NCBI RefSeq assembly: GCF_008704655.1
Contig: NZ_CP023688.1
Location: 5,253,001-5,317,000 of the forward strand
DNA from: Streptomyces rimosus
GTDB taxonomy: Bacteria; Actinomycetota; Actinomycetes; Streptomycetales; Streptomycetaceae
Reading direction: 5' to 3'
DNA: 64,000 bases
This document shows, in pieces, positions 17,651 through 26,507 of the stretch. The translations under genes were made by a program, and so were the position numbers. A model generated the notes under the pieces. The model was not told the origin of the DNA, made no database searches, and saw only the letters and a list, made by a program, of their open reading frames with translations. How positions within the stretch are numbered: position 1 is the first letter of the stretch; every line of letters starts with the position of its first letter.

Positions 17651-20383
17651 GTGGACGAGTACGCGGGAAGAGTGCTCGCCGAGCGTTACCGCCTGCCGGT
17701 GCCGCCGTCGGGCGAGTACGAATTCGCCGAAACCCGCGCCTTCGACACCTACAGCGGCCAGGAGGTCCTGGTGCGCCAGGTGCCACTGCCCGAGGTCGTG
17801 GACGCGGAGCTGCTGGACACCGGGGGAGCTGCCGGGCGGCCCGCGCCGGGCGCCCACGGACACCGGCCGGCCGGCGCCGACCGTACGCCGCACGACCCCG
17901 CCGTACGCCGCGCCCTGGAAGCCGCGACGGCCGCGGCCCGGCTGCCCGACCACCCGCAACTGGACCAGGTCTTCGACGTTTTCGCCCAGGACGGCAGCCT
18001 GTGGATCGTCAGCGAACGCGTCGCGGCCCGCCCGCTCGCCGCGCTCCTCGCCGAACGCACCCTCACCCCGCACCGCGCCGCCGAAGTCGCCGCCGACCTC
18101 CTCACCGCCCTGCGCGCCCTGCACGCGCACGGCTGGACCCACCGCAACATCACCGTCCGCACCGTCCTGATCTGCGACGACGGCCGCGCGATCCTGACCG
18201 GCCTGGCCGCGGGCGCGGCGCAGGAGGCGCTGTGCGGGTACGACCCGGTGCCCAGGGAGGAGGAGCGGCCGTCGGCTCAGGCCAAGGCTCCGGTGCGGCA
18301 ACAGGCCACGGCGCCGGAGTCGCACCAGGGCATAGCGCCGGAGTCGCACCAGGGCAAGGCTCCGGTGCCGCACCAGGGCGTGGCTCCGGAGTCGCAGCAG
18401 GGCACGGCGCCGGACCGGGCTCCTGAGGAGGCCGCCGCGCCCCGGCCCGAGGCGGACGCCCGCCGGGCGCGCGCGGGCGCCATCGCGGCCTACCAGGCGG
18501 GGACGCGGGCGGCGGCGGGCCGTACGGCGCCGGAGGCGCCTCGTACACCCACCGAAGGCGGTGGTTCCCCCGGCGGCCACCCCGGCGGCCAGTCCGCCGG
18601 ACACCCCGCCGACGCCCACTTCAGCCCGTACCGCGATCACATCGGCACGCCGTCGGTGCCGGAACAGCCGGGCAGCGCCGCCTACGGCGGCAGCCTGCCG
18701 GGCCCGGGACCGCGCACCGGAGGCGGCCCGGTCCACCACCTGCCCGTACAGCCGCCCGCACCGGCACCGGACACCCGGCCGTCCCTCTCCAAGGAGCCGG
18801 CCCCCGACACTCCCGCCGATTCCGGTTCCAGCTCCGGCTCCGGTTCCTATGGGCGGCCCGGCGCGGCCCTGGCCGCCGAACGCGCCCGCCAGGTACGCAT
18901 CAACCTCATCGGCCCCGTCACCGAACGCTGGGCGCCGGAACAGGCCGGCCCCGTGCACGCCAACTGGCAGCTCGCGCCCCCGATCGGCCCCGCCACCGAC
19001 CTGTGGGCGGTCGGCGCGCTGCTGTTCCGCATCGTGCAGGGCCACTCCGCGTATCCGGAGGACAGCGCCGCCGAACTGGTGCAACTGGTGTGCTCGGAGC
19101 CGCCGTCGTACGCCGAGGAGTGCGGCGCGCTGCGGCCGGTCGTCGAATCGCTGATGCGGCAGGACCCGGCCGACCGCCCGGACTTCGAGGAACTGCGCGG
19201 CTGGCTGAGGTCGCTGATCCGTACGGCGCCGGAGCCCGAGGTGGGCAGCCGGGTCGTGACCGTACCGTCGCTGGAGGGGCCCGCCGACTCCCGGCGGCTG
19301 CCGATCCTGCGGCGCCGGGGCGAACTGGTCCGCAAGGGGCGGCACAAGAAGGCGCGCCAGTCCCGGCCGCCGCGCCCCGCGAAGCCTCCGCGGCAGCCGA
19401 AGGGCAAGCGCCAGGCCGTGGCGTACCGGGAAGCCACCCACCACGCCCAGCCGGGCCACCCCGAGGCCCTCGCCAAGCAGCAGGAAGTCCTCACGCCTCA
19501 CCTGGCGGCGACGTTCCCGCCGCAGTCGGCCGCCCACCCCCACCCCGAAGAGGCCCACCACTTCGAACAGCCCCTCCCGCCACCGGCCCGCCCCCCGCGC
19601 CGGCCCAGACCGGCCCGCGCGCCCGGACCGCCGCGCCCCGCCAAGCAGATCCGGCGCATCCAGGGCGCCACACCGCCGGACGGCGGAGGCGGCCCGCGCC
19701 GGCTGGGGCGGCTGCTGGTGGGGCTGGTGTTCCTGCTGCTGACGGGTGCGGTTCTGTACGCGGTGCTGTTCATGCCGAAGGCCGGGTCGGACGAGCGCGG
19801 CGCGGCCGGCGTCCGGGAGCGGAAGGCTTCGGTGGGCACGCAGAACGCCCCGCCGGACAGCGGCCCCGGCAGCCGCCCCGACGACCAGGGCTCACGCGCG
19901 CGGCAGCCGCAGAGCACCGAACCGGCCGACCTGGCCGAGGGCTTCGAGGTCCGCAAGGACCCGAAGGGCTTCCAGGTCGCCGTCCACAAGGGCTGGCAGC
20001 GCCGCGGGGAGAACGAACGCAACCAGATCCGCTACCTGGGCAACGGTTACGAACTGCTGATCGTGCCCGGCCGCGACACCACGTCCCGCTACGGCACCGA
20101 CCCGATGACCTACCAGCAGGACAAGGAACCCGAACTGGCCCCGTACCGCGAATCCAGCTGGTCCGGCTCCTCCGGCCTGCGCCGCATCGACGTAGGCAAG
20201 GCCGCGATGGCAGAAGGCACCTTCACCTGGCAGGACAGCAGCGGCCGCCAGGTCTACGTACGCAACCTCGCCATGATCCACAACGGCCGCTACCACATCA
20301 TCCAGGTCCTCGGCCCGGACAACGAACGACGCGAGGTGGACCGGCTGTATGAGCAGGCTACGGGGTCTTATCGGCCCAACTAG
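17651..20383 (+). CDS. Transmembrane pseudokinase
   Basis: A 910-residue protein with the outline of a Ser/Thr kinase but broken catalytic motifs. The glycine loop is unrecognisable, the beta-3 lysine is missing (VLVRQVPLP), the catalytic HRD reads HRN (about residue 166), and the DFG site reads LTGLA. The second half of the lobe continues after a roughly 220-residue Ala/Pro/Gly-rich insert: WAPEQA as the APE motif, DLWAVGALLF, and a closing helix region near 500-520. The insert holds four 8-residue repeats (APESHQGx). A basic linker, a single membrane segment (LVGLVFLLLTGAVLYAVLF, about 690) and an extracellular C-terminal domain like that of the preceding kinase follow. GTG start behind GGGAGG. 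The last 26 bases overlap the convergent MFS gene. Confidence 0.85.
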   Translation: MDEYAGRVLAERYRLPVPPSGEYEFAETRAFDTYSGQEVLVRQVPLPEVVDAELLDTGGAAGRPAPGAHGHRPAGADRTPHDPAVRRALEAATAAARLPDHPQLDQVFDVFAQDGSLWIVSERVAARPLAALLAERTLTPHRAAEVAADLLTALRALHAHGWTHRNITVRTVLICDDGRAILTGLAAGAAQEALCGYDPVPREEERPSAQAKAPVRQQATAPESHQGIAPESHQGKAPVPHQGVAPESQQGTAPDRAPEEAAAPRPEADARRARAGAIAAYQAGTRAAAGRTAPEAPRTPTEGGGSPGGHPGGQSAGHPADAHFSPYRDHIGTPSVPEQPGSAAYGGSLPGPGPRTGGGPVHHLPVQPPAPAPDTRPSLSKEPAPDTPADSGSSSGSGSYGRPGAALAAERARQVRINLIGPVTERWAPEQAGPVHANWQLAPPIGPATDLWAVGALLFRIVQGHSAYPEDSAAELVQLVCSEPPSYAEECGALRPVVESLMRQDPADRPDFEELRGWLRSLIRTAPEPEVGSRVVTVPSLEGPADSRRLPILRRRGELVRKGRHKKARQSRPPRPAKPPRQPKGKRQAVAYREATHHAQPGHPEALAKQQEVLTPHLAATFPPQSAAHPHPEEAHHFEQPLPPPARPPRRPRPARAPGPPRPAKQIRRIQGATPPDGGGGPRRLGRLLVGLVFLLLTGAVLYAVLFMPKAGSDERGAAGVRERKASVGTQNAPPDSGPGSRPDDQGSRARQPQSTEPADLAEGFEVRKDPKGFQVAVHKGWQRRGENERNQIRYLGNGYELLIVPGRDTTSRYGTDPMTYQQDKEPELAPYRESSWSGSSGLRRIDVGKAAMAEGTFTWQDSSGRQVYVRNLAMIHNGRYHIIQVLGPDNERREVDRLYEQATGSYRPN
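18311..18406 (+). repeat. 24-bp tandem repeats inside the pseudokinase gene
   Basis: Four tandem 24-bp units encoding APESHQGI, APESHQGK, APVPHQGV and APESQQGT. They sit in the disordered insert that splits the kinase-like lobe. Copy number in such tracts can vary between strains. Confidence 0.8.
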
Positions 20384-21893
20384 TGTGTGAAGCACGCTGG
20401 TTGCGGCGACCGCGCCATATCAGGACGGGCACCGCGCCCACCGCGACGACGACCGCGACGGTCCGGTACCCGACGGCCATCGCGTCCGTGAAAGCCGTGA
20501 CGGCCGACGCGTGCTCCGCCGCTCCGAGGCGGCCCGCGGCGGCCATCGCGTCCGAGGCGGAGTGCGCCCGCTCGGCGACCGCGGCGGGCAGGTCCGCGGT
20601 GAACCGCGCGGTGAGGACGGTGCCGGTCACCGCGACGCCGATCGCGCTGCCGATCTCCCGTGCGGTGCTGTTCAGCCCGGAGCCCAGGCCGCCACGGCTC
20701 CTGGGCAGGGCGTTCATGATCCCGCCGGAGAGCGGCGGCGTGGCCAGTCCCATGCCGGTGGCCATCGTCAGGAGGCCGATGAGGTAGCGCCAGTACGGGG
20801 TGTCCGCGGTCGACAGCGACAGCAGGACGAGCCCGAGGACGATCAGCCCCATGCCGAGCGCGACGACGCGGCGCGTGCCCCAGCGTTCGCCGAGCGCCGC
20901 GGCCCGTGGCGAGACGAGCTTGACGCACAGTGCCTGCGGGAGGATCGCCAGCCCGCTGGCCAGGGCGCCGAACCCTTTGACGTACTGGAGGTACTGGGCG
21001 TTCAGGTAGAACAGGCTGAACATGCCGAGGAAGGCCACGGCCACGCCGAGCGTCCCGGCTCGTACCGCCGGCAGCTTGAACAGCCGGGGGTCCACCAGAG
21101 GCGCCGCGCTCCGCAGCGCGTGCCGGACGAAGAGCGCCCCCAGGGCGAGCGCCACGGCGAACGCGGCCAGCACCGGCACCGAAGCCCAGCCCAGTTCCCG
21201 GCCCTCGATCAGGCCGAAAAGGAGCGTGACGACCGGTGCGGCCAGGAGCGCGGCACTGGTGGTGTCGAAGGGTACGGAGGCTGCGTCAACAGGTACGCGG
21301 ACCCCGTCGGCCGGTACGTGCACGGCTGCCAGGGCCGCGAGCAGCGTGGCAGCCGGCACGAACACCGCGAAGAACACCGGCCAGGAGAAGAACTGGAGGG
21401 TGCTGCCCGCCACGAGATTGCCCAGCAGCGCGCCCAGGCCCGTCGCTCCCGACCACGCGCCGACCGCCCTGCCGCGCCCGGCGGGCGGCGTCACCGCCAA
21501 TGTCAGGGCGAGGGTCGCGGGCATCACCATGGCGGCGCCGAGGCCGGAGACCGCCCGGAAGACCAGGAGTGTGGTCACGTCGGGCGCCAGCGCACATCCG
21601 AGGCTGCCCGCCGCGAAGACGGCGAGGCCGCCGATGAGTACACGTCGGCGGCCCAGCCGGTCGCCGAGGGCCCCGGCCGGTATCAGCAGCGCCGCGAAGA
21701 CCAGGACGTACACGTCGACGATCCAGACGAGCTGCGTCGACGAGGGGTGCAGCCCGCTCGCCGAGAGCGACGGGACGGCCAGGTTCACCCCGGCCACCAT
21801 GGCCTGGATCGCCATCACGCTCGCGTTCATCAAACGCGGCACGTGGCCCGGTGTCCGCCGGTCGTCGGTGGTTTCTGTGTTCGGCGCGGTCAT
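20358..21893 (-). CDS. MFS multidrug transporter (DHA2 family, 14 segments)
   Basis: A 511-residue major facilitator protein. It has about 14 hydrophobic segments and the signature loop GDRLGRRRVLIGG between segments 2 and 3, with WIVDVYVLVFAALLIPAGAL before it, as in the EmrB/QacA drug:proton antiporters. The substrate is unknown. The ATG at 21893 has GGGGAGG upstream; the N-terminus is cytoplasmic. It is divergent from a LysR regulator with an inverted repeat between them, a usual arrangement for inducible efflux. Its 3' end overlaps the pseudokinase gene tail-to-tail by 26 bases. Confidence 0.9.
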   Translation of the reverse strand: MTAPNTETTDDRRTPGHVPRLMNASVMAIQAMVAGVNLAVPSLSASGLHPSSTQLVWIVDVYVLVFAALLIPAGALGDRLGRRRVLIGGLAVFAAGSLGCALAPDVTTLLVFRAVSGLGAAMVMPATLALTLAVTPPAGRGRAVGAWSGATGLGALLGNLVAGSTLQFFSWPVFFAVFVPAATLLAALAAVHVPADGVRVPVDAASVPFDTTSAALLAAPVVTLLFGLIEGRELGWASVPVLAAFAVALALGALFVRHALRSAAPLVDPRLFKLPAVRAGTLGVAVAFLGMFSLFYLNAQYLQYVKGFGALASGLAILPQALCVKLVSPRAAALGERWGTRRVVALGMGLIVLGLVLLSLSTADTPYWRYLIGLLTMATGMGLATPPLSGGIMNALPRSRGGLGSGLNSTAREIGSAIGVAVTGTVLTARFTADLPAAVAERAHSASDAMAAAGRLGAAEHASAVTAFTDAMAVGYRTVAVVVAVGAVPVLIWRGRRNQRASHTSWADKTP

Positions 21894-21968
21894 GCCCTCC
21901 CCTTTCGAAAACCCCTCCGTGCAAGGGGCGGAACGACCGTAGAAACGCGACGGAATAACATCAAATGC

Positions 21969-21983
21969 ATTCAACTGATGAAT
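21969..21983. promoter_or_regulatory. LysR-type box between MFS and LysR genes
   Basis: ATTCA - ACTGA - TGAAT, a T-N11-A palindrome in the AT-richest part of the divergent gap; outer arms GCATTC (21967-21972) and GAATGC (21985-21990) add symmetry. It would lie inside the coding region if the LysR start were at 21965, which argues for the later start. Confidence 0.5.
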
Positions 21984-22009
21984 CGAATGCGCCGCGTGCA
22001 TGGAATGGA

Positions 22010-23014
22010 ATGCCTCTCGTGCAGACGAAAGTGGACCTGAACCTGCTGGTGGCCCTGGACGCGCTGCTGGAGGAGTGCTCGGTCACCGGCGCCGCCGACC
22101 GGTTGCGCGTGTCGGAACCGGCGATGAGCCGGACCCTGGGGCGGATCCGCAAGGCCATCGGTGACCCGGTACTGGTACGGGCCGGGCACGCCATGCAGCC
22201 GACGCCGCGCGCGCTGGACATGCGCGACGAGGTGCGCGAGGTGGTCCGGCGGGCGCGGGCGGTACTGGCCCCCACCGGCGTCCTGGCGCCGGAGACCCTG
22301 GAGCGCACCTTCACGATCACCGCGAACGACGCCATGGTCACCTCCGTCGGCGATCACCTGGTCTCCTGTGTGGAGGAGGCGGCGCCGGGGGTGACCCTGC
22401 GCTTCCTGGCCGAACCGGCCGGGGACCACGCCTGGCTCCGGGACGGCGGTACGGACCTGGAGATGGGCGTGCTGGGCCCGCTGCCTCCCGAAGCGCGGAC
22501 CGAGCGGCTGGCCACCGATCACCACGTACTGGTGATGTCCCCCGGGCACCCGTTGGCCGAGGGCGAGTTGACCGCCGAACGGGTGGCCGCCGCGCGGCAC
22601 ATCGTCACCTCGCGGCGCGGCAGGACCACCGGCCCCCTGGACGAGGCGCTGGCCGGTCACGGCCTGAGCCGGCGGGTCGCGGTCACCGCGCCCACCTTCG
22701 CCGCCACGCTCCTGATGCTGGTCAGCCGGCACGACATGGCCGGACTGCTCCCTTGGCGCCAGTACCGGCGCGGCATCCACGCGCTCGGCCTGGTCGCCAG
22801 GGAACTGCCGGTGCCGCTGCCCCCGGTCGAGCTGGCGATGGCGTGGCACCCGCGCGACGCGGCGGACCCCGCGCACACCTGGCTGCGTGCGCGGGTACGC
22901 GACTCGGTCCGCGCGGTGCTCGGTACGGACACGGCCCCGGACGCCGGGCAGAACCCCCGAGAAACTCCTGCGCGCTCAACTCCCGCTCCAAAGGCGTACG
23001 AAACCGAGGAGTGA
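22010..23014 (+). CDS. LysR family transcriptional regulator
   Basis: A 334-residue LysR-type regulator. The N-terminal helix-turn-helix (LVALDALLEECSVTGAADRL, then RVSEPAMSRTLGRIRKAIGD) belongs to the NodD/LinR-like branch that begins with a conserved VDLNLL segment; the effector domain runs from about 95 to 300. The last 25 residues are Pro/Thr-rich and unconserved. The ATG at 22010 (MPLVQTKVDLN) is preferred; in-frame codons at 21965 (ATG) and 22019 (GTG) are alternatives. It probably controls the divergent MFS pump. It stops 85 bp before the first CTGACGG operator of the catabolic set. Confidence 0.88.
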   Translation: MPLVQTKVDLNLLVALDALLEECSVTGAADRLRVSEPAMSRTLGRIRKAIGDPVLVRAGHAMQPTPRALDMRDEVREVVRRARAVLAPTGVLAPETLERTFTITANDAMVTSVGDHLVSCVEEAAPGVTLRFLAEPAGDHAWLRDGGTDLEMGVLGPLPPEARTERLATDHHVLVMSPGHPLAEGELTAERVAAARHIVTSRRGRTTGPLDEALAGHGLSRRVAVTAPTFAATLLMLVSRHDMAGLLPWRQYRRGIHALGLVARELPVPLPPVELAMAWHPRDAADPAHTWLRARVRDSVRAVLGTDTAPDAGQNPRETPARSTPAPKAYETEE

Positions 23015-23098
23015 CCCGTACGCCCCCGATATGGCGGTTCGATACGCCGCCCCCGTACGCCACCTTGTCGCCCCCCAGGCCCGCGGCTACCGTCGTAC

Positions 23099-23113
23099 CT
23101 GACGGGCCGTCAG
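23099..23113. promoter_or_regulatory. Catabolic operator 1, perfect palindrome
   Basis: CTGACGGGCCGTCAG, a perfect 15-bp palindrome (odd centre), 70 bp upstream of the amidohydrolase start. It is the reference copy of a motif repeated upstream of the other catabolic units in this window; flanks read ACC and TTCC. Confidence 0.82.
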
Positions 23114-23182
23114 TTCCAGTCCACCGCGACCCGTCGGCCACCGGCACCGCCACCGGCCGGGGAACCGCGGGAGGGGAACCAG

Positions 23183-24370
23183 ATGGAGCTACCGCGCATC
23201 GTCAGCGTCGACGACCACGTCATCGAGCCCGCGCACCTCTTCGAGACCTGGCTGCCCACGAAGTACCGCGAACTCGGGCCGAAGCCATTCACCGCCGGGA
23301 TCGGAGAGCTGGCGTACGTCGGCGGGAAGTACAGGTTCACGACGGACCCGGAAGGGCCGCTGACGGACTGGTGGCGGTACGAGGGGGACCTCTTCCCGTA
23401 CAAGCGGATCATCGCGGCCGTCGGCTTCTCCAGGGACGAGATGACGCTGGAGGGCATCACCCGGGAGCAGATGCGGCGGGGCTGCTGGGATCCGAAGGCG
23501 CGCCTGGCGGACATGGACCTCAATCACGTCGAGGCGTCGCTGTGCTTTCCCACCTTCCCGCGGTTCTGCGGGCAGACCTTCGCCGAGGCGCGGGACAAGG
23601 AAGTCGCCCTGGCGTGCGTGCGCGCGTACAACGACTGGATGGTGGAGGAGTGGTGCGGGGACAGCGGCGGGCGGCTGATCCCGCTGTGTCTGATTCCGCT
23701 GTGGGACGTCGGGTTGGCCGTCGCCGAGATACGGCGGAACGCGGCGCGCGGCGTACGGGCCGTGACGTTCAGCGAGATACCGACCCACCTCGGCCTGCCG
23801 TCGATCCACTCGGGCTACTGGGACCCCTTCTTCGCGGCCTGCGAGGACACCGGGACGGTGGTCAACATGCACATCGGGTCCAGTTCGCAGATGCCCGCCG
23901 CGTCCCCCGACGCGCCGCCCGCCGTGCAGGCGTCGCTGAGTTTCAACAACGCCATGGCGTCGATGATGGACTTCCTCTTCAGCGGGGTGCTGGTGCGGTT
24001 CCCGCGCCTCAAACTCGCGTACAGCGAGGGACAGATGGGGTGGATTCCGTACGCGCTGGAGCGTGCCGACGACGTGTGGGAGGAGCACCGCGCCTGGGGC
24101 GGCGTACGCGATCTGATCCCCGAGCCGCCCTCTATGTACTACTACCGGCAGATCTTCTGCTGTTTCTTCCGTGACAAGCACGGCGTTGCCTCGCTCGACG
24201 TCGTCGGCCGGGACAATGCGACCTTCGAGACCGACTACCCGCACGTGGACTCGACGTTCCCGCACACCAAGGAGGTCGCCCTCGACCACGTACGGGGGCT
24301 GGACGAGGAGACCGTCCACAAGCTGATGCGCGGCAACGCGATCCGCATGCTGGAACTGGACCTCGACTGA
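23183..24370 (+). CDS. Amidohydrolase family protein (TIM-barrel, ACMSD-like)
   Basis: A 395-residue metal-dependent hydrolase or decarboxylase of the amidohydrolase-2 group. The first strand carries SVDDHVIEP, where HxH-type metal ligands are reduced to DxH; a conserved His is in VNMHIGSS, and the C-terminal ETDYPHVDSTFPH contains the active-site Asp typical of ACMSD/gamma-resorcylate decarboxylase relatives. Members found with acyl-CoA genes in actinobacteria are thought to act in breakdown of cyclic or terpenoid acids; the reaction here is unknown. ATG behind GGGAGGGGAACC. It is first of a three-gene operon, with the next gene overlapping by one base, and has the CTGACGG operator upstream. 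Confidence 0.88.
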   Translation: MELPRIVSVDDHVIEPAHLFETWLPTKYRELGPKPFTAGIGELAYVGGKYRFTTDPEGPLTDWWRYEGDLFPYKRIIAAVGFSRDEMTLEGITREQMRRGCWDPKARLADMDLNHVEASLCFPTFPRFCGQTFAEARDKEVALACVRAYNDWMVEEWCGDSGGRLIPLCLIPLWDVGLAVAEIRRNAARGVRAVTFSEIPTHLGLPSIHSGYWDPFFAACEDTGTVVNMHIGSSSQMPAASPDAPPAVQASLSFNNAMASMMDFLFSGVLVRFPRLKLAYSEGQMGWIPYALERADDVWEEHRAWGGVRDLIPEPPSMYYYRQIFCCFFRDKHGVASLDVVGRDNATFETDYPHVDSTFPHTKEVALDHVRGLDEETVHKLMRGNAIRMLELDLD

Positions 24371-25506
24371 TGGACCTCACGTACACGCCCGAGGAGGAGG
24401 CATTCCGGGCGCGGCTGCGGGAGTGGCTGGCCAAGGCGCTCCCGGAGCTGCCCGCGCGGCCCGATCCGCTGGACTGGCCGGGACGGCGCGCGTACGACCT
24501 CGGCTGGCAGCGGCGGCTGTACGACGCCGGATACGGCAGCCTGCACTGGGACGCCTCGCCCACCCGGCGGCTGATCTTCCTGGAGGAGACGGAGCTCGCC
24601 GGGGCGCCGTACGTAGGCGCCAACTTCGTCGGCCTCCTGCACGCCGGGCCGACCATCGCCGCCGAGGGCACGGACGAGCAGCGCGCCCGCTGGCTGCCGC
24701 CGATCCTGAGGGGCGAGGCGGTCTGGTGCCAGGGCTTCAGCGAACCGGACGCGGGCTCCGACCTCGCCTCGCTCCGCACCCGCGCCGTACGGGACGGCGA
24801 TCACTACGTGATCACCGGGCAGAAGACCTGGACCTCCCACGCGGAGATCGCCGACTGGTGCGAACTGCTGGTGCGCACGGACCCCGCCGCGCCCCGGCAC
24901 CGGGGCATCTCCTGGCTGGCGATGCCGATGGACGCGCCCGGGATCACCGTACGGCCGCTGCGTACGCTCGCCGGACCGGCCGAGTTCGCGGAGGTCTTCC
25001 TCGACGAGGTGCGGGTGCCGGTGGCCAACCGGGTCGGCGCCGAGCACGACGGCTGGCGCGTCACCATGGTCACGCTGTCCTTCGAGCGGGGCACCGCCTT
25101 CGTCGGCGAGGTCGTCGCCTGCCGCCGTACGCTCGGCCGGCTGGCCCGTACGGCACGGGCGAACGGCCGCTGGGACGACCCCGTGCTGCGCCGCCGGCTG
25201 GGCCGGCTGAACGCCGAGTTCACGGCGCTGTGGCGGCTCATCCAGGGGAACGTCGGGGCGGCCGGAGCGGCGGGCGGGGTGCCGGGGGCGGGCGGCTCGG
25301 TGTTCAAGCTGCGCTATTCGCAGGCCCGCCAGGAGCTGTACGACGCGGCCGCCGAGGTGCTGGGGGCGCCCGGCGCGCTGGACGCGGACCAGGAGTGGAC
25401 GGCGGCCCGGCTGTCGTCCCTCTCGTACACGATCGCCGCCGGTACGTCGCAGATCCAGCGCGACATCATCGCCGAGCGCATCCTCGGCCTGCCGAAGGGA
25501 CGGTGA
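24370..25506 (+). CDS. Acyl-CoA dehydrogenase, subunit 1 of a pair
   Basis: A 378-residue acyl-CoA dehydrogenase. N-terminal helical domain to about 115; the FAD/substrate strand region has CQGFSEPDAGSDLASL and ITGQKTWTS; the C-terminal helical domain ends with AAGTSQIQRDIIAERILGLP. The glutamate that in medium-chain enzymes precedes the Gly-Thr is Ala here, whereas LSFERGT in the middle could supply a catalytic base as in isovaleryl-CoA-type enzymes. Start and stop overlaps with both neighbours (ATGA at the front, GTGA at the back) indicate tight translational coupling, and the following gene is a shorter partner, as in heterotetrameric FadE pairs of steroid catabolism. Confidence 0.92.
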   Translation: MDLTYTPEEEAFRARLREWLAKALPELPARPDPLDWPGRRAYDLGWQRRLYDAGYGSLHWDASPTRRLIFLEETELAGAPYVGANFVGLLHAGPTIAAEGTDEQRARWLPPILRGEAVWCQGFSEPDAGSDLASLRTRAVRDGDHYVITGQKTWTSHAEIADWCELLVRTDPAAPRHRGISWLAMPMDAPGITVRPLRTLAGPAEFAEVFLDEVRVPVANRVGAEHDGWRVTMVTLSFERGTAFVGEVVACRRTLGRLARTARANGRWDDPVLRRRLGRLNAEFTALWRLIQGNVGAAGAAGGVPGAGGSVFKLRYSQARQELYDAAAEVLGAPGALDADQEWTAARLSSLSYTIAAGTSQIQRDIIAERILGLPKGR

Positions 25507-26507
25507 GCGGGCCCGTGGACCTGCGCCCCACTGCCGATCAACGGGCCTTGCAGGCTTCGGCGCGCGACCTGCTGGCGCGTCGCTTCGGGCGGGAAAGGCT
25601 GCGGGCGGCGGTGGACGATCCGGCGCTGGACCGCGCGCTGTGGCGCGAGCTGGGCACGGCCGGGTTCTTCGCGCTGCGGCTGCCGGAGGCGGACGGCGGG
25701 GTGGGCCTCGGGCTGCCGGACGCGGTGCTGGTCTTCGAGGAGGCGGGGCGGGCGCTGCTGCCGGGGCCGCTGGTGGCGGGGCACCTCCTCGCGGGGACGG
25801 TGCCGGGCGCGGCCACGGGGGAGCGGGTGGTGGGGCTGTGCGACGTGGGGGCGGACGGGGCGCGGCTGTGGGAACACCCTGGGGACTGCGACGAGTTGAT
25901 CTTGGTTGAGGGCGGAAGCGGCGGTGAGGACGGGAGTGGGGACGGAATCCCGCGCGCGTACTGGAACGCGCCCGACTGGCCCGTCCTGGAGTCTGTCCGC
26001 TCCATCGATCCGCTTACGCCGCTCGCGCGCGTGGCGTCCTACCCGCGTCGTATGCCGCGCGCGCTGGACATAACCCGGCTGCGCCGCGAAGCCGCCCTGC
26101 TGACCGCCGCGCTTCAGCTGGGCAGCGCTGCCCGTACGGTCGAGATGGCCGTGGAACACGCCGGGCGGCGAGAGCAGTTCGGCGTGCGGATCGGAGCGTT
26201 CCAGGCGGTGAAACACCTGTGCGCCGAGATGCTGATACGAGTGGAAATCGCGCGAAGTGCCGTGTATGCCGCTTCGCTCACCGGACAGTCACTCCCAGTA
26301 ATCGGAGCGAAGATTCTCGCCGACGAGGCGGCGGTGCGCAACGCCCGGGACTGTCTCCAGGTGCACGGCGGCATCGGCTTCACATGGGAGGCCGATGTGC
26401 ATCTGCATCTCAAACGCGCGTGGTTGCGCCTCGAACAATGGCAGAGCGGGGCAAAGGCGGAAGAAGCCCTCGCCGAGGCCCTTCTTGCCGATGACGCCGC
26501 CGGGTAG
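25503..26507 (+). CDS. Acyl-CoA dehydrogenase, subunit 2 of a pair
   Basis: A 334-residue acyl-CoA dehydrogenase-like protein, shorter than usual (about 380). The middle beta domain is compressed, with a Gly/Ser/Asp-rich stretch near residues 130-155 in place of part of it. The C-terminal domain is good: REQFGVRIGAFQAVKHLCAEML and VHGGIGFTWEADVHLHLKR. The short form next to a full-length partner fits the non-catalytic or FAD-sharing subunit of an alpha2-beta2 acyl-CoA dehydrogenase. GTG start overlapping the preceding stop (GTGA). It ends the operon. Confidence 0.9.
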   Translation: MSGPVDLRPTADQRALQASARDLLARRFGRERLRAAVDDPALDRALWRELGTAGFFALRLPEADGGVGLGLPDAVLVFEEAGRALLPGPLVAGHLLAGTVPGAATGERVVGLCDVGADGARLWEHPGDCDELILVEGGSGGEDGSGDGIPRAYWNAPDWPVLESVRSIDPLTPLARVASYPRRMPRALDITRLRREAALLTAALQLGSAARTVEMAVEHAGRREQFGVRIGAFQAVKHLCAEMLIRVEIARSAVYAASLTGQSLPVIGAKILADEAAVRNARDCLQVHGGIGFTWEADVHLHLKRAWLRLEQWQSGAKAEEALAEALLADDAAG

